Source: an uncultured Oscillospiraceae bacterium (GTDB lineage Bacteria; Bacillota; Clostridia; Oscillospirales; Acutalibacteraceae). Taken from it: a DNA stretch of 9,697 bases. Below are positions 1 to 7,349 of the stretch, one piece after another. The position numbers were made by a program, and so were the translations under genes. The DNA is taken from contig USIK01000024.1 in NCBI GenBank assembly GCA_900554775.1, positions 1-9,697 of the forward strand, read 5' to 3'. Under the pieces are notes generated by a model that worked only from the letters and a program-made list of their open reading frames with translations, searched no databases and was not told the DNA's origin. Numbering within the stretch: position 1 is the first letter of the stretch; every line of letters begins with the position of its first letter.

Positions 1-2508
1 GAACAAACCAAAGATATCACCACGGCGTGTTCATTGCTCGAAAACATGCCGCAATATTCTAAAATGACAACTCTTTCAACAGAAGTTGCAGACAGAATAG
101 TCGTTGAATTAGTCCCGAAATACGGCTTCACCCCCAACGAAATAAATAATCCGCAAGTTCTTTTCACTTACAGTATAGTTCAAGCGAACTTGTCAGAAGA
201 TAATATTTCTATTAACTTAAAGCCAAAAACTATTGAATATGACGGCCAAGATCACAACACACCTGAAGCCAGAGAGAAATTTAGCATTGGGGTTTATGTT
301 AGAGACGTTTTCAGAAATTTGAATAAAGATGAATTCGATATAACTTGGCCAATAGACCAAACTACAAAAGAAGACCAAAAGTGCATAAACGTGGGTGATT
401 ACGGAATAGTAATAGTGCCAAAGTCCTCAACAGGATTTAAAGGTGCAGCAACAGCGGTTTTCACAATAATACCTTATGACATAGGCGCAGAAAAAACAGC
501 CTATAAACTGGAACTTGACAAAACTGAATTTGATTTTTCAGAAGAAAAATCATCAAAACCTGCAGTGAAAGTTCTTAGAAACGATGGTGTTTCTCAAAAC
601 GATGACCCATTAAAATTAACGGATGATGATTATATTGTGGAATACCATGACGCAGAACAAAACGACGATGGAAGCTACAAAGAACTCTCAGAAAGCGCAG
701 GCAAAAAAGTTGTGGTAGTTAAAGGTAAAAACCCTTACAGCTATGATAAAGAAGGAACAGAAAACCTAAACTGCAACTTCACAGGAATGCTAACAGCAAC
801 TTACAACGTCAACGGAACAGACATTAACAACGGCGAGATTAATGTTTCGATAAACCCTGAAAGCTTCACCTTTAACGGAAACGAACAAAAACCGGAAGTA
901 ATAGTCACAAAAGTAAAAAACGGCGTTAACACATCGCTCGCCGAAGGCGAAGACGGAGATTACACCGTCAGCTGGCCAGAAGAAAACTACAAAAATGCCG
1001 GAACCAAAAAACTAATAGTAAAAGGAAACGGCAAAAAAGGCTACACCGGAGAAAAAGAAATGACCTATAAAATAGATCCGATTGAATATGATCCGGAATC
1101 CAGCGACTGGGAAATGACGATAACTCCTGACAGCTTCTATTACAACGGAACAAAACTCGTGCCAAAAGTTAGTGTTAAGCACAAAGGAACCACCTTAGAA
1201 GAAAACACGGATTACACCCTTGAATATTCTGACGATTCAATCGATGCAGGCGAAAAAATCATAACCGTTAACCTCAAAGGTAATTACACAGGCAAAAAAG
1301 AACTGAGCTATAAAATCTATAATATTTCTTACGACACTAACTACGGAGACGGCCTTGACACTTCACTTTACGACATAATTTCAAAAGATTATGACACAAG
1401 CAACGCAGACCTGAAAGTTGAAAAAATAGTAAGCAGCGAAGAAACCGACGGAACGGATTTAACCAAATATATTTATATAGAAAAAGGAAACCTAAAAGTA
1501 ATCCCTTCCACTCCTGCTAGCAAGTATGTTGTGTCAATAAAAAACAATATCACCAGAAATTCCATTCCGCCATTTTACGTTAATCTTTCGGTTGCAAAAG
1601 CTATTCCTGAACTCAGCATCAAAGACAAAACAGCAGTTTATACAAGCAAAGGAATAACTATTGATGACATTACGCTGAAATTCAAAAATAATGAAAACTT
1701 TGGTGAAATTAAAGACCTTGTAAACTTTGATTATTACACCGATAAAGAATGCACCTCGCTCGTGAAAGATACTCCTGTAAACGTGGGGACTTACTACGTT
1801 AAAGCTTATGTGAAAGCTCCAAGCGCAAACTACGAAAACGTAACGAGCAACGTAGCAACGCTGACAATTCAAAAATCAACACAAAACTTAACAGGTTCTA
1901 AGTCATATAGCGGATATCCGGGAAGCTGGATTCAAATCGACACAAAAACAGACGCAAACACAAAACTAACTTACAAATCAAGCGACGACAGCATCGTTCA
2001 GGTTGACTCCGAAGGCAAAATGCTACTAATGAAAGACGGCACAACAACGGTTACAACAACAGCCGAAGGAACCGGAAACTATGAGTCCGCTACTTTCGAA
2101 GCAACAGTAGTTGTTGACAAAACACTAAACAAAATAACCGCAGGAGACAAAACAATACCCGACACCATCGAAAACAATAATTCCGGAAATAACGGTGGCA
2201 CCTCCGGCGGAAGCAACAACAATAGCAGCTCAAACTCAGGGGGCAACTCTTCAGGAAGCTCTTCAAGCTCGAGCGAAAATAACTCCTCACAAAATAATTC
2301 CTCTTCGCAAGGAAATGGCTCTTCAAACAGCGAACAAACCCAAGAGGAAGAAAAAAAGAGCGGATTACCCCTAGTAGCAGATAAATTCTGGAGCACGATT
2401 TTGACCACAGGAGACAAATCAATCTATATAATCTCGATAGCAATGGTTTCAATTGCAATAGCGCTGACCATTCTTATAGTCTTAAAACGAAAAGACAAAG
2501 ACGAATAA
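1..2508 (+). CDS. Ig-like repeat cell-surface protein, C-terminal part (5' truncated)
   Basis: The frame is open from base 1, and the first possible start (TTG at 34) leads into mature-type sequence with no signal peptide, so the true start lies left of the window. Residue numbers below count from that TTG. Related Ig-like repeats lie at about 59-147, 156-259, 269-348 and 361-428. Each has the pattern 'F-x-Y-N/D-G ... P-x-V ... DYT/DYI ... NAG/DAG ... V-x-G-x-G-x-Y/FTG', typical of bacterial MBG/YDG-like adhesin repeats. Less similar Ig-like segments follow at about 521-614, and a Big_2-like one at 615-695. A Ser/Asn/Gly-rich linker (about 712-770) leads to TTGD (791-794), a hydrophobic stretch (797-817) and the tail KRKDKDE. 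This order (repeats, flexible wall spanner, membrane or sorting tail) indicates export and anchoring at the cell envelope. The ligand is unknown. Repeat and tail calls are solid; adhesion as a role is inference from the fold class. Confidence 0.85.
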   Translation, partial: EQTKDITTACSLLENMPQYSKMTTLSTEVADRIVVELVPKYGFTPNEINNPQVLFTYSIVQANLSEDNISINLKPKTIEYDGQDHNTPEAREKFSIGVYVRDVFRNLNKDEFDITWPIDQTTKEDQKCINVGDYGIVIVPKSSTGFKGAATAVFTIIPYDIGAEKTAYKLELDKTEFDFSEEKSSKPAVKVLRNDGVSQNDDPLKLTDDDYIVEYHDAEQNDDGSYKELSESAGKKVVVVKGKNPYSYDKEGTENLNCNFTGMLTATYNVNGTDINNGEINVSINPESFTFNGNEQKPEVIVTKVKNGVNTSLAEGEDGDYTVSWPEENYKNAGTKKLIVKGNGKKGYTGEKEMTYKIDPIEYDPESSDWEMTITPDSFYYNGTKLVPKVSVKHKGTTLEENTDYTLEYSDDSIDAGEKIITVNLKGNYTGKKELSYKIYNISYDTNYGDGLDTSLYDIISKDYDTSNADLKVEKIVSSEETDGTDLTKYIYIEKGNLKVIPSTPASKYVVSIKNNITRNSIPPFYVNLSVAKAIPELSIKDKTAVYTSKGITIDDITLKFKNNENFGEIKDLVNFDYYTDKECTSLVKDTPVNVGTYYVKAYVKAPSANYENVTSNVATLTIQKSTQNLTGSKSYSGYPGSWIQIDTKTDANTKLTYKSSDDSIVQVDSEGKMLLMKDGTTTVTTTAEGTGNYESATFEATVVVDKTLNKITAGDKTIPDTIENNNSGNNGGTSGGSNNNSSSNSGGNSSGSSSSSSENNSSQNNSSSQGNGSSNSEQTQEEEKKSGLPLVADKFWSTILTTGDKSIYIISIAMVSIAIALTILIVLKRKDKDE
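2167..2343 (+). repeat. Ser/Asn/Gly-rich low-complexity coding linker
   Basis: About 59 codons made almost only of Ser, Asn and Gly, with a few Glu and Gln toward the end. They sit between the last Ig-like domain and the hydrophobic tail of the surface protein. Such linkers usually span the peptidoglycan. The skew also creates spurious long open frames on the opposite strand. Confidence 0.75.
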
Positions 2509-2515
2509 AATAATT

Positions 2516-2544
2516 AACCACTGGAATTAATCCGGTGGTTTTTT
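2516..2544 (+). terminator. Intrinsic terminator of the surface-protein gene
   Basis: AACCACTGG (2516-2524) pairs with CCGGTGGTT (2532-2540) over 9 positions with one G-U pair, around the 7-nt loop AATTAAT. The T run 2539-2544 follows. It begins 7 nt after the TAA stop of the surface-protein gene, the right place and orientation for a Rho-independent terminator. Confidence 0.9.
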
Positions 2545-2674
2545 ATGCGCTAAATTTAAATTAAACAAAATGCTTGACTATATAATTCTATATGTACCTT
2601 TCAAATCTTCACGCTACATATCGAAGATAAGAGTACGCAAACTTTTATTTTAATATGTATCAAATTAACCTAAC

Positions 2675-2705
2675 AAAAAAGAGCTTCTCAACCGAGGCTC
2701 TTTTT
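2675..2705 (-). terminator. Intrinsic terminator of the DUF421-DUF4363 unit, probably bidirectional
   Basis: Read on the minus strand, GAGCCTC (2694-2700) pairs with GAAGCTC (2681-2687), with one G-U pair, around a 6-nt loop. The stem is extended by A-T pairs, and a run of six T (2675-2680) follows. It lies just past the DUF4363 stop codon at 2713-2715. The plus strand also ends the stem in TTTTT (2701-2705), so it could stop read-through from the left as well. Confidence 0.85.
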
Positions 2706-2712
2706 CTTCATA

Positions 2713-3099
2713 TTAAAGGATATTTTCCCACGAGGGCATTTCCGATTTTTTAAGGTTTTCGATTTGCTTTTTTACAATCGCAAGCTGATTCCAAAAGTCA
2801 GCTTCATCCTCAAAAGAATGTTCCAAGCAGGCTTTAGTCACTGCTATGCTTTGCTCGATTTCTTCGAGCATTTCGTGGTGAAGAATAGTCGAGAGCATAT
2901 CTTGGTTCGTTTTCCAGTAATCTTCAAATAAGCTCACTTCGTTAAGAGCGGCCTTTTGATCGCCTTTCTCCACGAGAGTTTCCAGGTTTTTAGTGTACTC
3001 CTCAGCTTTTTCGGCAGTGCCGCGAACATAAACCGTGCAAAAAACGCAAAAAGCAACGCACAAAACTGCCACAACCGAGGTTATAACAAGCTTTTTCAA
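2713..3099 (-). CDS. DUF4363 family membrane-anchored protein
   Basis: A small protein of 128 residues from the proposed TTG start (3097-3099), or 131 from a GTG at 3106-3108. I prefer TTG: the Shine-Dalgarno GAGG (3109-3112) directly abuts the GTG but lies 9 nt before the TTG, and the TTG gives the normal membrane N-terminus MKKLVITSVVAVLCVAF. An N-terminal hydrophobic segment (about residues 4-22) is followed by a helical, charged domain. That domain has the DUF4363 pattern of aromatics (F-x-x-YW), a His-Glu pair (HHEMLEEIEQSI) and the closing motif W-x-NIL. The protein probably projects from the membrane on the outer face. The DUF421 gene lies immediately upstream with a 1-nt gap, so the two are translationally linked. 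DUF421 and DUF4363 neighbours are common in Clostridia. No biochemical function is established; a helper or partner role for the DUF421 protein is inference. Confidence 0.8.
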   Translation of the reverse strand: MKKLVITSVVAVLCVAFCVFCTVYVRGTAEKAEEYTKNLETLVEKGDQKAALNEVSLFEDYWKTNQDMLSTILHHEMLEEIEQSIAVTKACLEHSFEDEADFWNQLAIVKKQIENLKKSEMPSWENIL

Positions 3100-3100
3100 A

Positions 3101-3775
3101 TCAAGCACCCTCTTTCTTTATTATATTGTATTTTTTGGTTTTGTTAGCGGTCATTATGAAAATGTCTTTTATGTCAACGCCTTGCGAGCCTGCAGTTTCT
3201 TCAACCCACTTTCTGTCAAGGCCGCAAACCTTGAGCGAAAAATCGCAGATATTGCCGTCGCTCACAACTACTGTGTCAACGCTCGCTTTAGGCACTTGAA
3301 TTCCAAGTGTCCCCGCGTCGGGCGGCTGCTTTTCAGACCTTTTAAGAACGCTGAGCTGACCATTTGTTTCCATTATTGCAACCCAAACGTCTTCAAGCGT
3401 AAAAATATCAAGCTGCCTTAGCTGCTCAAATAAATCCTCAACACTGAGCCTTAAATATTCAAGCGCGCTTTGCTGGATCTTCCCTTCGTCAATCACAACC
3501 ACAGGCTTGCCGCAAATTAGTTCCCGCATTTTGTAGCTTTTGAGCATTAAAAATGAGACCAAAATCTCGCAGCAAATCAAAACTCCAATGGGCACAACGC
3601 CCGTTAAAAGAGGTTGCTCGGTATTTTGCATTGGAATTGCTGCTATATTTGAAATTAAAATAGTTATAACGAGCTCTGAGGTTTGAAGGTCGCTTATTTG
3701 CCTCTTGCCCATGAGCTTTAATGCAAACACGATTATTACATATAATACTATTGTGCGAATGAGCGATACTGCCAA
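3101..3775 (-). CDS. DUF421 (YetF-like) membrane protein
   Basis: DUF421 proteins (YetF, YdfS and YkjA in Bacillus subtilis) have three N-terminal membrane helices and a cytoplasmic alpha/beta domain. From the proposed TTG start (3773-3775) the product has 224 residues, close to family size. Hydrophobic segments lie at about 4-22, 35-50 and 58-78. The signature GKRQ follows helix 1 (23-26). The soluble domain begins at about residue 90 (GKPVVVIDEGKI) and contains the hallmark AIMETNGQLSVL (133-144). An in-frame GTG at 3824-3826 would add 17 residues, but it has no visible ribosome binding site, whereas AAGGTGG lies 8 nt before the TTG. Relatives encoded beside spoVA genes on mobile elements affect spore heat resistance and germination. 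No spore gene is present here, so that role should not be assumed. The biochemical activity is unknown. Confidence 0.88.
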   Translation of the reverse strand: MAVSLIRTIVLYVIIVFALKLMGKRQISDLQTSELVITILISNIAAIPMQNTEQPLLTGVVPIGVLICCEILVSFLMLKSYKMRELICGKPVVVIDEGKIQQSALEYLRLSVEDLFEQLRQLDIFTLEDVWVAIMETNGQLSVLKRSEKQPPDAGTLGIQVPKASVDTVVVSDGNICDFSLKVCGLDRKWVEETAGSQGVDIKDIFIMTANKTKKYNIIKKEGA

Positions 3776-3783
3776 TTTTAAAA

Positions 3784-3790
3784 CCACCTT
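3784..3790 (-). promoter_or_regulatory. Ribosome binding site selecting a TTG start for the DUF421 gene
   Basis: The minus strand reads AAGGTGG, then an 8-nt spacer, then TTG at 3773-3775. The upstream in-frame GTG (3824-3826) has no comparable site. Starting at the TTG puts GKRQ at residues 23-26, as usual for the family. Confidence 0.6.
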
Positions 3791-3853
3791 TTTGTTTATT
3801 TGAAATAGCGATGATATTATTTTCACACAAACTCATGCTATTATTCGGTAGTA

Positions 3854-3882
3854 TTGAAAATTAAAAAAATAGGAGTTATAAT
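3854..3882 (+). promoter_or_regulatory. Sigma-A type promoter of the glycan operon
   Basis: TTGAAA (3854-3859) and TATAAT (3877-3882) are separated by exactly 17 nt. This is one mismatch from the full sigma-70/sigma-A consensus, with an A-rich spacer. Transcription should start near 3889, giving a leader of about 45 nt to the proposed translation start at 3935. It lies in the intergenic region divergent from the DUF421 gene and is the only good promoter seen upstream of the rightward gene run. I saw no operator or riboswitch structure in the short leader. Confidence 0.8.
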
Positions 3883-3920
3883 TTTACTTGTATGGCAAAA
3901 AACAGCAATAAAATTACGCT

Positions 3921-3931
3921 TAAGGATGTGA
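3921..3931 (+). promoter_or_regulatory. Strong Shine-Dalgarno sequence pointing to a non-ATG start
   Basis: TAAGGATGTGA matches the extended anti-Shine-Dalgarno complement TAAGGAGGTGA at all but one position. It lies 40 nt before the ATG at 3971, too far to serve it. It is correctly spaced for ATT codons at 3935 or 3938, in the same frame as the sugar transferase. The ATG at 3971 has no purine-rich site in front of it. Confidence 0.65.
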
Positions 3932-3934
3932 CTT

Positions 3935-4621
3935 ATTATTTTAGAAAAGTGGCAGAACCTTCCTGACTATATGCAAACCGAGGAAGTAAAAAAATACTAC
4001 GACATTTTAAATTCGAAAAAAGGGTATTTAATAGCAAAAAGAATTTTCGATTTTACTTTGTCTTTAGTGATGTCTGTGGTGCTTTTGCCTTTCATAGTTT
4101 TAGTTGGGATAATGATAAAAATTGATTCCCCGGGGAAGATATTTTTCCTGCAAAAAAGAGTGACCACAAACGGGAAGGTTTTTAAAATCTTTAAATTCAG
4201 AACAATGAAAGAAAATTCCGAAAAATTAAGCGGAGTAACCGTTGACAATGACCCGCGAATCACCAAACTCGGGAAGTATTTAAGGAAATTCAGAATAGAT
4301 GAAATACCTCAAATTTTCAACATTTTAACAGGCGATCTTTCATTCGTTGGCGCAAGACCGGAATCTGTTAAATACGTTAAGGAGTATTCCCCCGAAATGT
4401 ACGCCACGCTTTTGATGCCCGCAGGAGTAACCTCGCCGGCAAGCATACTTTTCAAAGACGAAGCTGAGCTTTTAAAGGGCGCTCAAGACCCTGACGAAAC
4501 TTACGTGAAAGACATTTTACCGAAAAAAATGGCGTATAATCTTGAATATATAGAAAATTGCAGTTTACTTTACGACATCAAAGTTATGTTTAAAACCGTC
4601 ATAGCGGTAATCAAAAAATAA
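3935..4621 (+). CDS. Bacterial sugar transferase (PglC/WcaJ-type phosphoglycosyl transferase)
   Basis: This enzyme should transfer a sugar-1-phosphate from a UDP-sugar to undecaprenyl phosphate on the inner membrane face, the first membrane step of glycan assembly. Numbered from the ATG at 3971, KRIFD (23-27) opens a single hydrophobic segment (28-49) of the re-entrant type. It is followed by KIFKFRTM (72-79), DPRITKLGKYLRK (94-106), the catalytic Asp-Glu pair in RIDEIPQ (D110-E111) and SFVGARPE (124-131). This is the small, monotopic form without the extra WcaJ helices. The start is unusual: in-frame sequence before the ATG reads EKWQNLPDY, which resembles the conserved N-terminus of clostridial homologues. 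The only good ribosome site is placed for an ATT codon at 3935 or 3938, giving 228 or 227 residues instead of 216. The TAA stop overlaps the next gene's AAGGAG. Family and reaction are confident; the sugar is not determinable. Confidence 0.92.
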   Translation: MILEKWQNLPDYMQTEEVKKYYDILNSKKGYLIAKRIFDFTLSLVMSVVLLPFIVLVGIMIKIDSPGKIFFLQKRVTTNGKVFKIFKFRTMKENSEKLSGVTVDNDPRITKLGKYLRKFRIDEIPQIFNILTGDLSFVGARPESVKYVKEYSPEMYATLLMPAGVTSPASILFKDEAELLKGAQDPDETYVKDILPKKMAYNLEYIENCSLLYDIKVMFKTVIAVIKK

Positions 4622-4633
4622 GGAGTTTTAAAT

Positions 4634-5827
4634 ATGAACATCAAATTTTCCCCTCCAGATATAAGAGAAGAAGACATAAAAGCAGTAACTGAAGTTTTAA
4701 GATCAGGCTGGATAACCACCGGCCCGAAAACAAAGCTTTTCGAAAAAGAATTGGCCGCTTACTGCGGGACTTCAAAAGCAGCTGCGCTTAATTCGGCAAC
4801 GGCTGCGCTTGAATCGACCCTTCGTTTGCTCGGCATTGGCCCCGGCGACGAAGTAATCACAAGCGCTTACACCTACACCGCTTCATGCAGCGTTATCTGC
4901 CATGTTGGAGCAAAGCCAGTTTTGGTCGATGTGGCACCGGATTCTTACGAAATGGACTATGAAAAATTAAAAAATGCAATAACCGAAAAAACAAAAGCAA
5001 TCATCCCCGTTGACATTGGCGGAATGATGTGCGATTACAATAAAATCTTCGAAATTGCAAATGAAAAATCAAGTCTTTTTAAAGCGAATAACGAAATTCA
5101 AAGAAAATTCGGCAGAGTTATAATCGTCGCGGATGCTGCGCACTCTTTCGGCGCTGAAAGAAACGGAATCAAATCAGGAAACTTCGCGGATTTCACATGT
5201 TTTTCGTTCCATGCAGTTAAAAACATGACGACAGGCGGCGAAGGCGGAGCCGTAACTTGGAAACACCACGAAAACATAAACGACGAAGAAATTTACAAGC
5301 AATACATGCTTCTTTCGCTTCACGGCCAGAACAAAGACGCCCTTGCAAAAACTAAAGTCGGCGCATGGGAATACGACATTGTTTGCCCGGGCTACAAATG
5401 CAACAAGACTGATATTTCGGCTTCAATCGGGCTTTCGCAGCTTGCAAGATACGATGAAATTCTAAAAAGAAGAAGGCAAATCGTTAAAATGTATGACGAA
5501 GCCTTTGAAGGCGAAAATTTCTGGAAGCCTGTTCACATCTCGGAAGAAAGCAAATCGAGCTGCCACCTTTACCTTTTAAGGTTAAACGGCAAAAACGAAC
5601 ATGAAAGAAACAAATGCATCGAAAAAATGGCAGAGCTCGGCGTTGCAACGAACGTTCACTACAAGCCTCTCCCGCTTCTAACAGCCTACAAAAATTTAGG
5701 GTTTGATATTTCAAATTACCCTCAGGCATATAATATGTATAAAAACGAAGTAACCCTGCCCCTTCACACGCTTTTGACCGATGAAGAAGTGAATTACATT
5801 ATAGATTCAATGAAAAAATCAGTTTAA
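4634..5827 (+). CDS. DegT/DnrJ/EryC1/StrS family PLP-dependent sugar aminotransferase
   Basis: This 397-residue cytosolic enzyme belongs to the family that aminates nucleotide-linked keto-sugars using PLP and an amino donor, usually glutamate. Visible landmarks are SGWITTGP (24-31), SATAALE (54-60) in the cofactor phosphate region, DAAHSFGA (167-174; D167 contacts the PLP pyridine nitrogen), and SFHAVKNMTTGGEGG (191-205), where K196 should form the Schiff base. TDISASIGLSQL, with NVHYKPL toward the C-terminus, is the usual substrate-side sequence. An insert of about 20 residues (roughly 142-160) precedes the DAAH motif. The start is secure: AAGGAG (4620-4625) lies 8 nt before the ATG and overlaps the preceding stop. 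Next to a PglC-like transferase the likeliest role is making a 4-amino-sugar nucleotide (PglE/PseC-like), but no dehydratase or acetyltransferase is present to confirm the product. Family call near certain; exact substrate unknown. Confidence 0.93.
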   Translation: MNIKFSPPDIREEDIKAVTEVLRSGWITTGPKTKLFEKELAAYCGTSKAAALNSATAALESTLRLLGIGPGDEVITSAYTYTASCSVICHVGAKPVLVDVAPDSYEMDYEKLKNAITEKTKAIIPVDIGGMMCDYNKIFEIANEKSSLFKANNEIQRKFGRVIIVADAAHSFGAERNGIKSGNFADFTCFSFHAVKNMTTGGEGGAVTWKHHENINDEEIYKQYMLLSLHGQNKDALAKTKVGAWEYDIVCPGYKCNKTDISASIGLSQLARYDEILKRRRQIVKMYDEAFEGENFWKPVHISEESKSSCHLYLLRLNGKNEHERNKCIEKMAELGVATNVHYKPLPLLTAYKNLGFDISNYPQAYNMYKNEVTLPLHTLLTDEEVNYIIDSMKKSV

Positions 5828-5864
5828 ATTTTAGTGGCAAACTTCCAAACGAAAGGAGGAAAAA

Positions 5865-7349
5865 ATGAATTTAAAACAGCAAAATTTTAAAAAGATGCTT
5901 CTCGACACAAGCCTTTTCCGGAAAGCTTACATCATATTAATAACAACCGAAATGCTAGCTTTTTTGGATATTCCGTCACTAGCGCTCAAGTCAATCGTGC
6001 TGGTTTGGGGCTTTTTCGTGCTAATTCATAATTTCTTCCTTGAAAAGCTTGCCTTTAAAGTCAGGCACGGCTACCTTTTGTGGTCGTTCCTCGCTTTAAT
6101 GGTGTTAACCTCGGTTGTGCACATGTCAATTTGGTTCGTGCCAAATTTAGTGATAACTTATTTTACTGCTGTTTGCTTTTTCATGTTTTACGGAGCATAC
6201 ACCGAGAAAAATCACGAAAAAATAGAAAAAGAAATGAACTTTATTTTAAAGTTCTTCGTGAATTTCGCGCTTATTTTTGGTCTTGGTTCTCTAGCGTCTC
6301 TTTTTTTCGGCCAAAATTTAACCGTGCTTGGCTATAATCTCGGCGTTTACAAAGACCGCCTGATAGGCGTTTACACTAATTCTAATATCCTTGCTTTTTC
6401 AATGATTGAAGGGATTGTTTCGTGCGATATTCTTTATAATGACTACATGAAAACAAAATTCAAAAATAACAGCATAGGCAACTGGAAATTAATTTTATGC
6501 TTATTTGTGAGTTTTGTGTGTCTTTTCTTGTCGGATTCCAATGCTTCGTTCGTTTTCATAGTGATTTATGCAACCATCAGAGTTTTTTGCAATTTATTTT
6601 TCAGGTCAGGCAACCAAAACACTGCCCAGCTTTTCAAAAGCATTTTGCTGACGTTTTGCTTCTGCATTTTAATGATGTCTGGCTCGTTTTACTTGAGAAA
6701 TTGCTGCCAAAACTTCATGAATACTCTAATCACTGATGCTTACAAATATGAAGATTCAATCGCTAAGAGATCTGAGTATGAAGCAGAAACGCAAATCCCG
6801 GAAAAAGAAGAGCCTCCAGCTGAAGAAACCAAAAATAGCACCCCCGAGCCTCCGGCAGCTGTGACTGAAGAAGAAATTCACATCGGCAGGCAAAATTACG
6901 AAGTGAGCAGCGGGAGAATAGCGCTTTTCAAACAAGGAATAATAATATTCAAGCACCACCCATGGATAGGCGTCGGAAGAGCAAACCTTAATCTTTATGC
7001 AAAAAAATACATCGACGGCGGCCTCAGGCACCCCGACCTTCACAACGGGTATTTAACCATACTGGTTTCAACGGGAATAATCGGTTTTGCGATTTTTGCT
7101 TTATTTTCATTGCTTGTTTCGCTCGATATTTGCAAATATCTTTTCATTTTCGTGAGGAAAAATTGCTTCGGAATATTTTGTAAATTTTTCTCGGCTTTGG
7201 TAGCTTACTGCGGATACTGTCTATTCGAAAAGGCCATTCTCTTCGACATGACCTTCATGGTTGGGTTTTTCTGGCTTATTCTCGGTTACGCGGTTTCTTA
7301 CACTCTAAACAAAAAAACAGAAAAGTTAAAAGGAGTTACTAACATATGA
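5865..7349 (+). CDS. O-antigen polymerase/ligase-like (Wzy/WaaL superfamily) membrane protein
   Basis: A 494-residue polytopic membrane protein with roughly ten to twelve hydrophobic segments and one large hydrophilic loop (about 277-395) before the last helices, the Wzy/WaaL plan. Supporting motifs are RLIGVYTNSNILAF (165-178), SSGR (348-351) and HPWIGVGRANL (365-375) in the loop, and HPDLHNGYL (389-397), with the H393-N394 pair that precedes a helix in this superfamily. Such proteins join lipid-linked repeat units into polymer, or transfer them to an acceptor, on the outer face. Sequence alone does not separate polymerase from ligase. In a Gram-positive host, a polysaccharide polymerase or a glycan-transfer role is likelier than lipopolysaccharide ligation. 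The loop carries an acidic, Pro-rich insert (about 303-336). The start follows AAAGGAGG (5852-5859) by 5 nt, and the stop overlaps the nfo start (ATGA). Confidence 0.82.
   Translation: MNLKQQNFKKMLLDTSLFRKAYIILITTEMLAFLDIPSLALKSIVLVWGFFVLIHNFFLEKLAFKVRHGYLLWSFLALMVLTSVVHMSIWFVPNLVITYFTAVCFFMFYGAYTEKNHEKIEKEMNFILKFFVNFALIFGLGSLASLFFGQNLTVLGYNLGVYKDRLIGVYTNSNILAFSMIEGIVSCDILYNDYMKTKFKNNSIGNWKLILCLFVSFVCLFLSDSNASFVFIVIYATIRVFCNLFFRSGNQNTAQLFKSILLTFCFCILMMSGSFYLRNCCQNFMNTLITDAYKYEDSIAKRSEYEAETQIPEKEEPPAEETKNSTPEPPAAVTEEEIHIGRQNYEVSSGRIALFKQGIIIFKHHPWIGVGRANLNLYAKKYIDGGLRHPDLHNGYLTILVSTGIIGFAIFALFSLLVSLDICKYLFIFVRKNCFGIFCKFFSALVAYCGYCLFEKAILFDMTFMVGFFWLILGYAVSYTLNKKTEKLKGVTNI

Noticed and set aside
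2390..2420. Canonical LPXTG sortase motif near the C-terminus of the surface protein.
   Set aside because: Only TTGD is present before the hydrophobic tail; the earlier LPL (residues 778-780) is not followed by XTG.
2079..2458. Two overlapping minus-strand open frames rich in Glu, Pro, Leu, Ser and Cys.
   Set aside because: They are antisense reads of the Ser/Asn/Gly linker; the compositional bias alone keeps these frames free of stops.
2571..2600. Promoter-like TTGACT near TATAAT or TATATG in the convergent intergenic region.
   Set aside because: The TTGACT and the TATA-like hexamers are far closer than 15-19 nt, and no gene follows on that strand.
2570..2653. 27-residue open frame on the plus strand between the two terminators.
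   Set aside because: No ribosome binding site, an AT-rich intergenic setting, no family resemblance and a position between two terminators.
3892..3966. Possible 24-residue leader peptide starting MAKNSNKITLKD just after the promoter.
   Set aside because: Its ATG lies about 3 nt from the predicted transcription start with no ribosome site, and its frame overlaps the better supported upstream start of the sugar transferase.
5057..5113. Insert before the DAAH motif of the aminotransferase as a possible new domain.
   Set aside because: It is only about 20 residues, and similar inserts occur, as far as I recall, in the clostridial subfamily with SFHAVKN-type PLP motifs.
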